Shown here one piece after another: positions 29,023 through 38,518 of a DNA stretch of 64,000 nucleotides. How positions within the stretch are numbered: position 1 is the stretch's first letter; each line of letters starts with the position of its first letter. Source of the stretch: Paenibacillus sabuli (GTDB lineage: Bacteria > Bacillota > Bacilli > Paenibacillales > Paenibacillaceae); NCBI RefSeq assembly GCF_014705605.1, contig NZ_JACXIZ010000014.1:157459-221458 (forward strand), read 5' to 3'. The notes beneath the pieces are model-generated. The model was not told where the DNA came from. It worked only from the letters and a program-made list of their open reading frames with translations, and made no database searches. Both the position numbers and the translations under genes were made by a program.

Positions 29023-30247
29023 CGCTCGGATCTCCCAGCAGCGTCTTCAGGTAGCGCTCGAGATCAAACGCCTCGATGTCGTCCGGCACATTTTGCCCAA
29101 AGCCGATGTACGCCGTCTGATACGGATGACGCAGCATAATATTGGCGATCGCACCGACCGCATCGGTCTCGTCGCGCTTGGTAAAGATGACCTTGCCGAC
29201 GCCGTACTTGGCAAAGTGATCCGCAACGACCGACATGTCCCGCGTTCTTCCGGTCAGGCTGAGCACCAGAAACGTTTCGCTGTCGTCGTTCGCTTGCAGC
29301 AGGGCGTTCACCTCGGAAACGTAAAGCTCGTTGCGGAAATTGCGGCCGGCCGTATCCATAAATATCATCTCGCACGATTCAAGCTGCTTGAACGCTCGGG
29401 ACAGCTCGGCCGGCGAGAAGACCACCTCCAGCGGGACGTCCAGGATCGTCGCATACGTGCGCAACTGATCGACTGCAGCAATGCGATACGTGTCGGAGGT
29501 GATGAATCCGACGTTACGACGGTGCTTCAGCTTCTGCTCTGCGGCCAGCTTGGCCACGGTTGTCGTCTTGCCGACGCCGGTCGGGCCGACGAAATATACG
29601 ACCCGAGCCGACGGCGCGCTAGGCTCACCGCATAATGGCGCCAACCACCCCCTCAAGTGATTCGCTGCGAGCGCCCATAGCTCGGCCGCATTACCGCCAG
29701 CAGCGTAGCGTTCGTCTTGCGTCACGGCCTCCAGCAGCTTGACGATCCACTCCTCTTCGAGCTCCTGAGCCGCCAGACGCTCGCGCAGCAGCAGCGCCGC
29801 GCCGTCGTATTCTTCGCTGTGGAAGCGCGAGAGCTTTTCGACCATTTGTTTCATTTGGCGTATTTCATCCATGAGCTGCTTTTGCTGACCTGCGCCGGAA
29901 TCCGGCGCAGTGGGATGAGTTCCCGCTGCAGGCTGCGCCTTGGCTGCGGCAACCGGAGGCAGCGCCTGCCCGGTCTCGGCATCGGCCTGCAGGGCGAGAA
30001 GCAGCTCCTGTGCCGCTGGCTTAGCCGCCTCTCGGCCCACGCTCAGCGTCTGCGGCCTCGGCTTGACCGGCCTCTCCTCTTCCTCCGAAGCGGCCAGCAC
30101 CTCCATCCTGCGCTTGCGGAACATGCCGAGGAAGCCGCCGACTCTGATCTCCTTTGTAGTCAGAATGACCGCATTTTTACCCAGCTCATTGCGAATGAGC
30201 GGGAGCGCATCCGGGACTGCCTGGACAACATAACGCTTGACCTTCAT
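29015..30247 (-). CDS. flhF: SRP-family GTPase FlhF
   Basis: 410 residues. N-terminal basic B domain (MKVKRYVVQAVPDALPLIRN), a variable middle, then the NG domain with GPTGVGKT at 221-228, DTYRIAAVDQLRTYA and FMDTAGRNFRN. FlhF is the third SRP-type GTPase and places the first flagellar basal body parts, with FlhG as its activator. The ATG overlaps the end of flhA by 4 bases. Confidence 0.96.
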   Translation of the reverse strand: MKVKRYVVQAVPDALPLIRNELGKNAVILTTKEIRVGGFLGMFRKRRMEVLAASEEEERPVKPRPQTLSVGREAAKPAAQELLLALQADAETGQALPPVAAAKAQPAAGTHPTAPDSGAGQQKQLMDEIRQMKQMVEKLSRFHSEEYDGAALLLRERLAAQELEEEWIVKLLEAVTQDERYAAGGNAAELWALAANHLRGWLAPLCGEPSAPSARVVYFVGPTGVGKTTTVAKLAAEQKLKHRRNVGFITSDTYRIAAVDQLRTYATILDVPLEVVFSPAELSRAFKQLESCEMIFMDTAGRNFRNELYVSEVNALLQANDDSETFLVLSLTGRTRDMSVVADHFAKYGVGKVIFTKRDETDAVGAIANIMLRHPYQTAYIGFGQNVPDDIEAFDLERYLKTLLGDPSDA

Positions 30248-32277
30248 AGATTCACCACTCCTACGCTCTGCACTTCCACGCTAGGCTCCAGCTCGCTGTA
30301 CGAGAGTACCGGGATATCCTGCATCGTGCGTTCGACCAGTTGGCGCAAGTACATGCGGATCGTCGGCGATGCCAGCACGATTGGCTGTTGGCCGGATTGC
30401 ACCTGCCGCGTAATTTGCTCGGTCAGCTTCTGATAGATCTGCTGCGTCGCAACCGGGTCGAGCGCCAGGTAGCTGCCCTGATCGGACTGCTGGACCGCGT
30501 CGGCAATTTTTTTCTCGATGGAAGGCCCCACCGTGATGACCCGCAGCGGCTCGCTCCCCCCGGAGAACTGATGCGTAATTTGACGGGACAAGCCTTGTCG
30601 CACATATTCGGTCAAGATGTCCGGGTCCTTGGTATAAGGCCCTTGATCCGCCATGGTTTCGAATATTGTCACCATATCGCGGATGGAGATTTTCTCCTTC
30701 AGCAGCTTGACAAGCACCTTTTGCACGTCGCCGATGCTGAGCACAGACGGGATCAGTTCGTCCACGAGCGCCGGGTAGCTTTCCTTGAGATTGTCCACGA
30801 GCGCCTTCGTTTCCTGGCGGCCGAGCAGCTCGTGGGCATGCTTTTTGACGACCTCGGTCAGATGCGTCGCGACGACCGAAGGCGGATCGACCACCGTATA
30901 GCCGGACAGCTCGGCCTTCTCCTTCATCGACTCGTCGATCCAGAGCGCGGGCAAGCCGAAGGCCGGCTCCTGCGTCTCGATGCCGACGATCGAATCGTCC
31001 TCGAAGCCCGGGCTCATCGCCAGGTAATGATTGAGCAGCAGATCGCCGCTGGCGACAGTGTTGCCCTTGATTTTGATGACGTACTCGTTGGGCTTGAGCT
31101 GGATGTTGTCGCGAATCCGGATGACCGGCACGACGAGTCCGAGCTCTAGCGCGCATTGTCTGCGGATCATGATGACCCGATCCAGCAAATCCCCCCCCTG
31201 CTGCGTATCTGCGAGCGGGATCAGCCCGTAGCCGAATTCGAATTCGATCGGATCGACCTGCAGCAGGCTGATCACGCTCTCCGGGCTGCGTACCTCCTCG
31301 ATCTGCTGCTCCTCCTCGAGCAGCTCTTCCTGCTGCATGAGCCGTGCCTGCGTCCCAGACAGCCGCCATCCGGCGAAAGCCAGAATGGCCGCAATCGGCA
31401 ACGTCGCCATCGGGCCGATCGGCGTGAAAAGCCCGAGCATGGCCACCGTACCGGCCACGATATACAACAGCTTCGGGTAGCGCAGCACCTGTCCGCTCAG
31501 ATCATGCGCGAGGTTGCCCTCGGAGGCGGCGCGGGTTACGATCAGTCCGGCTGCCGTGGAGATCAGCAACGCCGGAATCTGGCTCACGAGGCCATCGCCG
31601 ATCGTCAGGATCGAATACGTGCCTAGCGCATCGCTGAACGGCATCCCATGCACGGCCATCCCGACGATGAAGCCGCCGATCAAGTTGATGAACAAGATGA
31701 TGATCGAAGCGATTGCGTCGCCTTTGACGAACTTGCTGGCGCCGTCCATCGCGCCGTAAAAATCGGCCTCGCGTTCGATCGTCTGCCGCCGCTCCCGGGC
31801 CTGCTGCTCATTGATCAGTCCGGCGTTGAGATCGGCGTCGATGCTCATCTGCTTGCCCGGCATCGCATCGAGTGTAAAGCGCGCCGCTACTTCGGCGACC
31901 CGCTCGGAGCCCTTCGTGATGACGATGAACTGCACCACAACGAGGATCAAAAATACGATAAAGCCGATTGCGATCTCCCCGCCGGCTACAAATTGTCCGA
32001 AGGTCTCGATGACCCGCCCTGCCCTGGCCTCGGACAGAATATTGCGCGTCGAGGAGACGTTAAGCGCCAATCGGAAGAGCGTCGTAATGAGCAGCACGGC
32101 GGGAAAGATCGAGAAGTCGAGCGCATTTTGCGTGTTCATCCCAATCAGCAAAATCATGACGGCCGCGGATATGTTGATGATCAACAGCACGTCGAGCAGC
32201 GGAATCGGCACCGGAATGACCATCATGAGCACGATGCCGATAATTCCGATCAATATCGCCAAATCCTTGATTTTCAT
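30244..32277 (-). CDS. flhA: Flagellar export gate protein FlhA
   Basis: 677 residues. Eight membrane segments fill the N-terminal half. The conserved FHIPEP-type region is represented by KGSERVAEVAARFTLDAMPG and KQMSIDADLNAGLI, and the C-terminal cytoplasmic half binds export substrates and chaperones. FlhA and FlhB form the gate of the flagellar type III export apparatus. It follows flhB by 24 bases. Confidence 0.97.
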   Translation of the reverse strand: MKIKDLAILIGIIGIVLMMVIPVPIPLLDVLLIINISAAVMILLIGMNTQNALDFSIFPAVLLITTLFRLALNVSSTRNILSEARAGRVIETFGQFVAGGEIAIGFIVFLILVVVQFIVITKGSERVAEVAARFTLDAMPGKQMSIDADLNAGLINEQQARERRQTIEREADFYGAMDGASKFVKGDAIASIIILFINLIGGFIVGMAVHGMPFSDALGTYSILTIGDGLVSQIPALLISTAAGLIVTRAASEGNLAHDLSGQVLRYPKLLYIVAGTVAMLGLFTPIGPMATLPIAAILAFAGWRLSGTQARLMQQEELLEEEQQIEEVRSPESVISLLQVDPIEFEFGYGLIPLADTQQGGDLLDRVIMIRRQCALELGLVVPVIRIRDNIQLKPNEYVIKIKGNTVASGDLLLNHYLAMSPGFEDDSIVGIETQEPAFGLPALWIDESMKEKAELSGYTVVDPPSVVATHLTEVVKKHAHELLGRQETKALVDNLKESYPALVDELIPSVLSIGDVQKVLVKLLKEKISIRDMVTIFETMADQGPYTKDPDILTEYVRQGLSRQITHQFSGGSEPLRVITVGPSIEKKIADAVQQSDQGSYLALDPVATQQIYQKLTEQITRQVQSGQQPIVLASPTIRMYLRQLVERTMQDIPVLSYSELEPSVEVQSVGVVNL

Positions 32278-32301
32278 GCGCTCTCCCCCCCTCGTCCCAA
32301 T

Positions 32302-33393
32302 TTATTTGACACGCCGTTTTAATTTATAGACGTACGCCAGCACCTCGGCCACGGCCTGGAACAGATCGGTCGGCACCGCGTCCCCGATTTCGGCGCGTTC
32401 GTACAGCGCCCGTGCCAGCGGCTTATTTTCCATCGTCACGATGTCATGCTCCTTGGCAATCTCCTTGATGCGAAGCGCGATATAATCCATCCCCTTTGCC
32501 AGGACGACCGGAGCCTCCATTTTGGTGCCGTCATACTGCAGCGCGACGGCGAAGTGAGTCGGGTTCGTAATGATGACATCCGCTTTGGGCACCTCCTGCA
32601 TCATCCGCTGCAGCGCCATTTTGCGCTGACGCTCGCGAATGCGGCTCTTGATGAGCGGGTTGCCCTCGGTTTTTTTGAATTCATCCTTGATGTCCTGCTT
32701 GGACATGCGCAGCTTTTTTTCATACTCGTACTTCTGATAGATATAATCCAGCACCGACAGCACAATCAGCAAGCCGCCGATCAACAGGCCGAGCCGCAAG
32801 GTCAACGAGGCGGCAAAGCTGAATATCTGCTCGATGGAGAGCGAGGAGAGCGCCAAAATGCGTTCATGCTCGTTCCACAGCGTCCATGCGACAATGAGAC
32901 CGACAACGATCAGCTTCAGAATGCTTTTGGCGAATTCGACCAGCGCCCGCGTCGAAAAAATATTTTTGGCGCCCTTGATCGGGTCCAGTTTGGATAGCTT
33001 CATCTTGAGCGGCTCGCCGGTAAACAGCATGCCGATCTGCACATAATTGCCGACGATGCCGATAATAATGGTAATCAGAAAAAACGGCGCGATCAGCAAT
33101 AACCACTGGAGAACGATGTCGCTGAACAAGCGGTGCACATTGCCGGCGCTGAGCTGCATCGTCAGCATGTCCTCCAAAGCGTTGCCGAACAGGCTCAGCA
33201 AATGCGTCTTGTAAAAACCGCCCAACAGCAAAAAGCTCAAAAACGTAAAAAACAATATGGCCGCCGCAGGCACATCCATGCTTTTCGCAACCTCGCCCTT
33301 TTTGCGCGACTCCTGCTTCTTTTTGGGCGTTGCTTTCTCGGTTTTTTCCTGCGCGAACATCTGCAGATCAACCGAATAACGATGCTTGTTCAC
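32302..33393 (-). CDS. flhB: Flagellar export switch protein FlhB
   Basis: 363 residues with four membrane segments between about 40 and 215, then the cytoplasmic FlhBc domain. The autocleavage site NPTH is at 277-280, where cleavage between Asn and Pro allows the change from hook to filament export. The start overlaps fliR by 4 bases. FlhB is partnered by FliK (about 8 kb upstream in the same operon). A second, stand-alone FlhBc-like protein is encoded at 62.5 kb. Confidence 0.97.
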   Translation of the reverse strand: MNKHRYSVDLQMFAQEKTEKATPKKKQESRKKGEVAKSMDVPAAAILFFTFLSFLLLGGFYKTHLLSLFGNALEDMLTMQLSAGNVHRLFSDIVLQWLLLIAPFFLITIIIGIVGNYVQIGMLFTGEPLKMKLSKLDPIKGAKNIFSTRALVEFAKSILKLIVVGLIVAWTLWNEHERILALSSLSIEQIFSFAASLTLRLGLLIGGLLIVLSVLDYIYQKYEYEKKLRMSKQDIKDEFKKTEGNPLIKSRIRERQRKMALQRMMQEVPKADVIITNPTHFAVALQYDGTKMEAPVVLAKGMDYIALRIKEIAKEHDIVTMENKPLARALYERAEIGDAVPTDLFQAVAEVLAYVYKLKRRVK

Positions 33394-34196
33394 GGCGTTC
33401 CCCCCATCTCTGCGGACGGCTGGGCCATCAAGCGCAGCACATCGTCCATGGCGCCGAACATACGCTCGAACAACTCGCCGATCAACACGGCGAACCCCGG
33501 CATCAGCAGCATCAGCAGCAGGAAGCCAACCAGAATTTTGAGCGGAATCCCAATGACGAATACATTGTATTGGGGCGCTACCCGGGCCAAAAAGCCGAGT
33601 CCCACATCCGTCAAAAACATCGCCACCACGAGCGGAGCGGCCAGTTGAAGCGCCAGCATAAAGGTATATCCGAAGGTCACCGCCAAAAATTCCGTAACGC
33701 TGCCTTCGTAAATGCGGCCGAACAACGTATTCGACAGTGGCAGCCAGTCGTAGCTGCGCATGATACCAAGCAGCAGCAAGTGATGGCCGTTCATCGTCAA
33801 AAAAAGCAGGACGACGATAATGAACTTGAAATTACCGAGCAGCGGCGAGGTGGTTCCGGTCATCGGATCGATGACGTTGGCCAGGCCGAAGCCCATCTGC
33901 ATATCGATGAATGACCCCGCCGTTTGCACGACGGTGAAAAACATGTAGGCTACGAAACCGAGCAGCAGGCCGGCCAATATTTCGCGAATAATGAAAAGCG
34001 GATACTGCACGTCCGGCACGACAGTCTCATGAATGCCGTATACCAGGTAGACGAGCAAGGATACAAAAAAACCGAGCCCGATCTTGAACATCGTCGGCAC
34101 GCCGCGCGTGGAAAACACCGGCGCTACGACGAAAAAGGATGTAATTCGACAAAATATCAGCAAAAAAATAGGAACGGCTTGCAAAAATAATTCCAT
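33390..34196 (-). CDS. fliR: Flagellar export protein FliR
   Basis: 268-residue polytopic membrane protein of the export gate with about six hydrophobic segments. It begins MELFLQAVPIFLLIFCRI and has the conserved QMGFGLANVIDPMTG segment, typical of FliR. FliP, FliQ and FliR form the helical export channel, and their genes lie together here in the order fliP-fliQ-fliR. Confidence 0.96.
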   Translation of the reverse strand: MELFLQAVPIFLLIFCRITSFFVVAPVFSTRGVPTMFKIGLGFFVSLLVYLVYGIHETVVPDVQYPLFIIREILAGLLLGFVAYMFFTVVQTAGSFIDMQMGFGLANVIDPMTGTTSPLLGNFKFIIVVLLFLTMNGHHLLLLGIMRSYDWLPLSNTLFGRIYEGSVTEFLAVTFGYTFMLALQLAAPLVVAMFLTDVGLGFLARVAPQYNVFVIGIPLKILVGFLLLMLLMPGFAVLIGELFERMFGAMDDVLRLMAQPSAEMGGTP

Positions 34197-34207
34197 CGAT
34201 TCACAGC

Positions 34208-34477
34208 CTATCCGATGTAATTATGTAAGTTGTTGAGCAGATTGAACGTAAAATCGACCAGCGTATTGAGCACCCAGGGCCCAAATAAGAGCACAGCCAG
34301 CATAACTGCGACGATTTTTGGTATAAAAGCCAGCGTCTGTTCTTGAATTTGGGTGGTCGCTTGCAAAATACTTACAATCAGACCGACAAGCAAACCGAGG
34401 ATCAGCATCGGCGCGCTCGCCTTGAGGGTGGTCAGCACCGCTTGTCCGGCAAGTCCGATAATAAAATCCGAGCTCAT
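34208..34477 (-). CDS. fliQ: Flagellar export protein FliQ
   Basis: 89 residues, the normal FliQ size, with two membrane helices (about 15-40 and 50-75). The conserved LGLLVGLIVSILQATTQIQE and LAFIPKIVAV segments are present. Four copies of FliQ pack around the FliP-FliR core. The gene is 11 bases before fliR. Confidence 0.96.
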   Translation of the reverse strand: MSSDFIIGLAGQAVLTTLKASAPMLILGLLVGLIVSILQATTQIQEQTLAFIPKIVAVMLAVLLFGPWVLNTLVDFTFNLLNNLHNYIG

Positions 34478-34504
34478 CGCCGTCCTCCTCCCAATTTCGT
34501 ATCG

Positions 34505-35260
34505 CTAAGGGTTGAAGCTCAGCAGCAGCGATCTCACGACCAGATACCAGCCGTCTACGAGCACGAACAGCAGCACCTTGAACGGCAGCGAAATCATGAT
34601 CGGAGGCAGCATCATCATCCCCATCGCCATCAGTACGCTTGCCACGACCATGTCAATGATCAAAAACGGGATGAAAATCATAAAGCCCATCTGAAACGCA
34701 GTTTTTAGCTCGCTGATGACGTAGGCCGGGATCAGCACCGTGATCGGCACATCCTGCACACTCTCCGGTCGCTCGGCGCCGGTATATTCCATGAACAGCA
34801 TCAAATCTTTTTCGCGCGTATGCACGATCATGAATTCCTTCATCGGCACGGCGGCTTCGGCGAATGCCTCGGTCTGCGTCAATTCGCCGTCAAGATACGG
34901 CTGCAGCGCGGCATCGTTGACTGCGGACAGCGTAGGCGCCATGATGAACAACGATAAAAACAGCGCCAGACCGACCAACACCTGCGTAGGCGGCATCTGA
35001 TTGGTTCCCAGCGACGTGCGTACGAAGCCGAGCACCACGACGATCCGCGTAAAGCTGGTCATCAGCACCAGGATCGCCGGGGCGATGCTCAGCACGGTGA
35101 TGAGCAGCAACAAGGATAGCGCCGAACTGCCGGCCTGCTCGTCGCCGTTGCCGATCTCAATGTTGATGTTCGGCAGCGGTTCGGCGTATGTAATCTCCGG
35201 CGCGAGCATGCCCAGCGCCATGACCAGCAGCATCAGCATCCAGGCAAATTTCTTGTTCAT
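34505..35260 (-). CDS. fliP: Flagellar export protein FliP
   Basis: 251 residues with an N-terminal signal sequence (1-26, as in other FliP proteins) and four membrane segments. Conserved motifs are SFTRIVVVLGFVRTSLGTNQ, the PPTQVLVGLALFLS segment and FQMGFMIFIPFLIIDMV. It is the first assembled subunit of the export channel and uses FliO for stability. It overlaps fliO by 4 bases. Confidence 0.96.
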   Translation of the reverse strand: MNKKFAWMLMLLVMALGMLAPEITYAEPLPNINIEIGNGDEQAGSSALSLLLLITVLSIAPAILVLMTSFTRIVVVLGFVRTSLGTNQMPPTQVLVGLALFLSLFIMAPTLSAVNDAALQPYLDGELTQTEAFAEAAVPMKEFMIVHTREKDLMLFMEYTGAERPESVQDVPITVLIPAYVISELKTAFQMGFMIFIPFLIIDMVVASVLMAMGMMMLPPIMISLPFKVLLFVLVDGWYLVVRSLLLSFNP

Positions 35261-35910
35261 TCGTCCACATCCGTTTGTTTTGACTCTCGCAGCGCGGCTT
35301 CGATCTCGCGCTTGCTGCGCGCCTGCCGGTCCAACTTGTCCTGAAGAAGCGATTCAAACGAGGTCGAGGACGACTGCCACGGCTCGGTTCCCGGGTCTTC
35401 CGTCTTGCGCCTTTTGAACCTGTCCAATAGACCTGGTCCGCTTCGCCCGGATTGGATCTCCAGGGCAGCAATCATCGCCTGCACCTCTTGCTCGTCGCGG
35501 ATCTGATCAATGAGCGTCACATTTTCGCCGACACCGACGATATAGATGCGTCCTCCCATCTCGACCGCTTGCAGCGATTTGTTCGGCCCCACGCCGACAC
35601 CGCCGAGTGTGCGTATCGATCGGTTCAGCCCGAACATACGGCTGCGCTGGGCCAAAAATTTGATCAGTGCGATGATCAGGACGATGACGATCGCCAGCGC
35701 CACGATGACCCACACGACGCTGCCGATAAAATTATCATCCGGAATAAGCTCGGCAGGGGTCTGGGAGTTGCCGGCCAGGCCGCTCTCGTCTCCCGTGCTC
35801 GCACGCGCGACTCCGGCTAGCGCCAGGCCGGATAAGAGCAAGGCTCCTGCCGCACAACTGCTCCGCAACGCGGCTTTAGCCAAGTGTTTTCTTGATCGCT
35901 TCAATAACAC
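35257..35910 (-). CDS. fliO: Flagellar biosynthesis protein FliO (FliZ of Bacillus)
   Basis: 217 residues. An N-terminal signal-like hydrophobic stretch, a short extracytoplasmic loop, one membrane helix (VVWVIVALAIVIVLIIALIK), then the FliO domain (LGGVGVGPNKSLQAVEMGGR, YIVGVGENVTLI) and a charged tail. FliO helps assemble the FliP ring. The start is uncertain: GTG at 35910 overlaps cheY by 35 bases, while in-frame TTG codons at 35904, 35883 and 35868 are possible and 35883 leaves a good signal peptide. None has a strong ribosome binding site. Confidence 0.88.
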   Translation of the reverse strand: MLLKRSRKHLAKAALRSSCAAGALLLSGLALAGVARASTGDESGLAGNSQTPAELIPDDNFIGSVVWVIVALAIVIVLIIALIKFLAQRSRMFGLNRSIRTLGGVGVGPNKSLQAVEMGGRIYIVGVGENVTLIDQIRDEQEVQAMIAALEIQSGRSGPGLLDRFKRRKTEDPGTEPWQSSSTSFESLLQDKLDRQARSKREIEAALRESKQTDVDE

Positions 35911-36238
35911 GGTCGGCCTGAAAAGGTTTAACGATAAAATCTTTGGCGCCGGCTTGGATAGCGTCGATGACCATCGCCTGTTGTCCCATTGCGGAGCACA
36001 TGATGACTTTGGCGTTGCCGTCCATTTTTTTGATTTCCTTCAGAGCCGTGATGCCATCCATTTCAGGCATTGTAATATCCATCGTGATCAAATCGGGTTT
36101 CAAATCCTTGTATTTTTCTACCGCCTGCGCGCCATCCTGCGCCTCACCTACGACTTCGTACCCATTTTTTGTTAGGATGTCACGAATCATCATCCTCATG
36201 AATGCTGCGTCGTCTACAATCAGAATGCGGTTTGCCAT
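35876..36238 (-). CDS. cheY: Chemotaxis response regulator CheY
   Basis: 120 residues, a single receiver domain. The acidic pair Asp9/Asp10, phospho-acceptor Asp54 (LITMDITMPEM), Ser82 and Lys104 (FIVKPF) are all present. CheY-P binds FliM and sets the direction of rotation. It lies directly after fliY, whose product dephosphorylates it, and before fliO. Confidence 0.97.
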   Translation of the reverse strand: MANRILIVDDAAFMRMMIRDILTKNGYEVVGEAQDGAQAVEKYKDLKPDLITMDITMPEMDGITALKEIKKMDGNAKVIMCSAMGQQAMVIDAIQAGAKDFIVKPFQADRVIEAIKKTLG

Positions 36239-36260
36239 CTTTCTCTTTCCTCCCAGGATG

Positions 36261-37484
36261 TTATTGTAGTTTTTGGATTCGATCCCATTGGCTGACGATA
36301 TCCGTCACGCGAACACCGAAGTTCTCGTCGATGACGACGACCTCGCCCTTGGCAATCAGCTTATTGTTGACCAGAATGTCAACAGGTTCGCCAGCCAGCT
36401 TGTCGAGTTCAATGATCGAGCCTTGGGAGAGTTCAAGTATTTCCTTGATCTGCTTCTGAGTCCTCCCTAATTCTACAGTGACTCTAAGCGGAATGTCGAG
36501 TAATAAATTCAAGTTCGTATCATCCGCTTGCACGTAAGGCGCGCCCTGAAAATTGGCGAATTGGACGGGTTGCACGTTAATGTTGCGACCAGGTGTTCCT
36601 CCGTATGTATTCGGCCCTTGCGCCTCACCATCCTGGACGGGTCGCGCTTCGGCCATCGGCGTCTGCCCCATCGAGGCCGCGGCGGCCGGTTCCGGCGCTG
36701 GCGGCGCTGCTGGCGGAGCCGCGGCGGCAGGCGCTTCGGACACCGGAGGCGCGGCGCTTTGAGCCGGCGGCTCTTCGGCAACGCCGCCCATCAACGTTGC
36801 GACCATATCCTTGGCAAAGGAAACCGGGAGCAGCTGCATAATTGTGGAATCGATCAAATCGCCAATTTTTAAATTGAACGCGATTTTGATGAATACATCC
36901 ACCGGGGGCAAGCTATTGACGCCCTCGCCGTTATGCACATCCAAAATATTGATGGCGGGGGGCGAGATGTTGACCAGCCGATTGAAAATTGTAGACATGG
37001 AGGTGGCGGAAGAACCCATCATCTGGTTCATCGCTTCTTGAACGGCGCTCACATGAATCTCATTAAGCTCTTGATTTTCGTCGACCATCCCTTCCCCGCC
37101 TAGCATCAAATCGGCGATTACCTGGGCATCCCGGGTACGAATGACAAGCGAATTGATGCCCTGGAAGCCGTCTACGTAGCTGACATGAACGGCAACATGC
37201 GGCTTCGGAAACTCGCGCTCGAGCTCTTCGCGGTGGATGACCGATACTTCGGGAGTCGTTATATCTACTTTTTTTCCGAGCAGGGTCGACAATGCCGTAG
37301 CCGCGCTTCCAAAGGTAATATTGCCGATTTCGCCAAGCGCGTCTTTCTCCATGGTGTCCACGTAGTCCTCGGGCGAGAAATCGCCGCTATTGCCGCCGCC
37401 ATTCTGCGCCGTTTCGGACTCGCCTGCGGATTGGCGCAGCAACGCGTCAATCTCTTCCTGAGACAGGTAGTCTTTACTCGTCAT
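36261..37484 (-). CDS. fliY: Flagellar switch phosphatase FliY
   Basis: 407 residues from the ATG at 37484, which has GGAG about 11 bases upstream and overlaps fliM by 11 bases. The N-terminal LSQEEIDALL resembles the CheY-P-binding peptide of FliM. Two CheC-type active sites follow (E52/N55 in GEIGNITFG, E150/N153 in VQEAMNQMMG), then a Pro/Ala-rich linker (about 240-300) and a C-terminal FliN/SpoA domain. FliY forms the lower C-ring and hydrolyses CheY-P at the motor. Confidence 0.95.
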   Translation of the reverse strand: MTSKDYLSQEEIDALLRQSAGESETAQNGGGNSGDFSPEDYVDTMEKDALGEIGNITFGSAATALSTLLGKKVDITTPEVSVIHREELEREFPKPHVAVHVSYVDGFQGINSLVIRTRDAQVIADLMLGGEGMVDENQELNEIHVSAVQEAMNQMMGSSATSMSTIFNRLVNISPPAINILDVHNGEGVNSLPPVDVFIKIAFNLKIGDLIDSTIMQLLPVSFAKDMVATLMGGVAEEPPAQSAAPPVSEAPAAAAPPAAPPAPEPAAAASMGQTPMAEARPVQDGEAQGPNTYGGTPGRNINVQPVQFANFQGAPYVQADDTNLNLLLDIPLRVTVELGRTQKQIKEILELSQGSIIELDKLAGEPVDILVNNKLIAKGEVVVIDENFGVRVTDIVSQWDRIQKLQ

Positions 37485-38475
37485 AATCTTCTTCCGCTCC
37501 TTCACTGACAATTTCGTCGATTTGCACGGCCATTCTGTCCTTGACAGAGCCAGGGCTTCCGATGAACTTGAGCCGGTCTCCGACGCGAATCTTCAGCCCA
37601 TGATCGACCTGCTTGTTCAGACTGATGACGTCCCCTATGTTCAGACCGAGGAATTCCCGTATGGTGAGCGAGGAGGTCCCGAGCTCCGCCACCAAAGGCA
37701 GCTTCGCCTTGCTGACCCGGTTTTCCAAAATTTCAATTTCTTCCGGAGCGCGCGTTTTTTTCTGTGAAACAAACCAATGATGCACCGACAAGCGAGACAT
37801 GATCGGTTCAATGACAACATGCGGGATGCAAAGGTTAATCATACCGGTCGTCTCGCCAATTTTAGTGCTGAGCGAAATCAGCGCAATCGTTTCATTCGGC
37901 GACACAATTTGCATAAATTGCGGGTTCGTTTCCATCCCTTCCAGTCGCGGGGAGATGTCAATCACCGTTTTCCAGGCTTCCTGCAGGCTATCGAAGGCCC
38001 GGCTAAAAATGCGCTCCATCACCGTCGTTTCAATTTCCGTCAGGGCATTGATTTTGGACGGCGCGTTGCCTTGACCGCCCAGCATGCGATCAAGCATCGC
38101 GTACGCGACGTTCGGATGCACCTCGAGCACCATCCGCCCTTCCAGCGGCTCCGCCTCAAAAATATTTAAAATCGTCATTTTGGGGATCGACCGAATAAAC
38201 TCGTCATACGGAAGCTGCTCCACCTGCACGACATTGATCTGCACGAAGGTACGCAGTTGGGCTGAAAAATACGTGGTCAAGAAACGCGCAAAATTTTCAT
38301 GAATTCGCGTTAAGCTGCGAATATGATCCTTGGAAAATCGGACGGCGCGCTTAAAGTCGTATGCCCGGATTTTTTTCTGCGTTTCTTCCTTTTTCAGCTC
38401 CTCCGCGTCCATCTCGCCCGAGGAGAGCGCTGCGAGCAGCGCGTCTATTTCGTTTTGCGACAATACATCAACCAA
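37474..38475 (-). CDS. fliM: Flagellar switch protein FliM
   Basis: 333 residues. The N-terminal CheY-P-binding peptide VLSQNEIDALLAAL, a middle CheC-like domain without phosphatase residues, and the C-terminal SpoA domain (LNIGDVISLNKQVDHGLKIR). FliM links FliG to FliY in the C-ring. The start is TTG with GGGGGAGAAGG upstream. Its 3' end carries the ribosome binding site and start of fliY. Confidence 0.97.
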   Translation of the reverse strand: MVDVLSQNEIDALLAALSSGEMDAEELKKEETQKKIRAYDFKRAVRFSKDHIRSLTRIHENFARFLTTYFSAQLRTFVQINVVQVEQLPYDEFIRSIPKMTILNIFEAEPLEGRMVLEVHPNVAYAMLDRMLGGQGNAPSKINALTEIETTVMERIFSRAFDSLQEAWKTVIDISPRLEGMETNPQFMQIVSPNETIALISLSTKIGETTGMINLCIPHVVIEPIMSRLSVHHWFVSQKKTRAPEEIEILENRVSKAKLPLVAELGTSSLTIREFLGLNIGDVISLNKQVDHGLKIRVGDRLKFIGSPGSVKDRMAVQIDEIVSEGAEEDYDE

Positions 38476-38518
38476 ACCTTCTCCCCCCTCTCGTTCCCCG
38501 AAAATGCGCGGCTGCCGG

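Noticed and set aside
36261..37511. Longer fliY reading from TTG at 37511
   Set aside because: The nine extra residues overlap fliM and include the ribosome binding site of the ATG at 37484.
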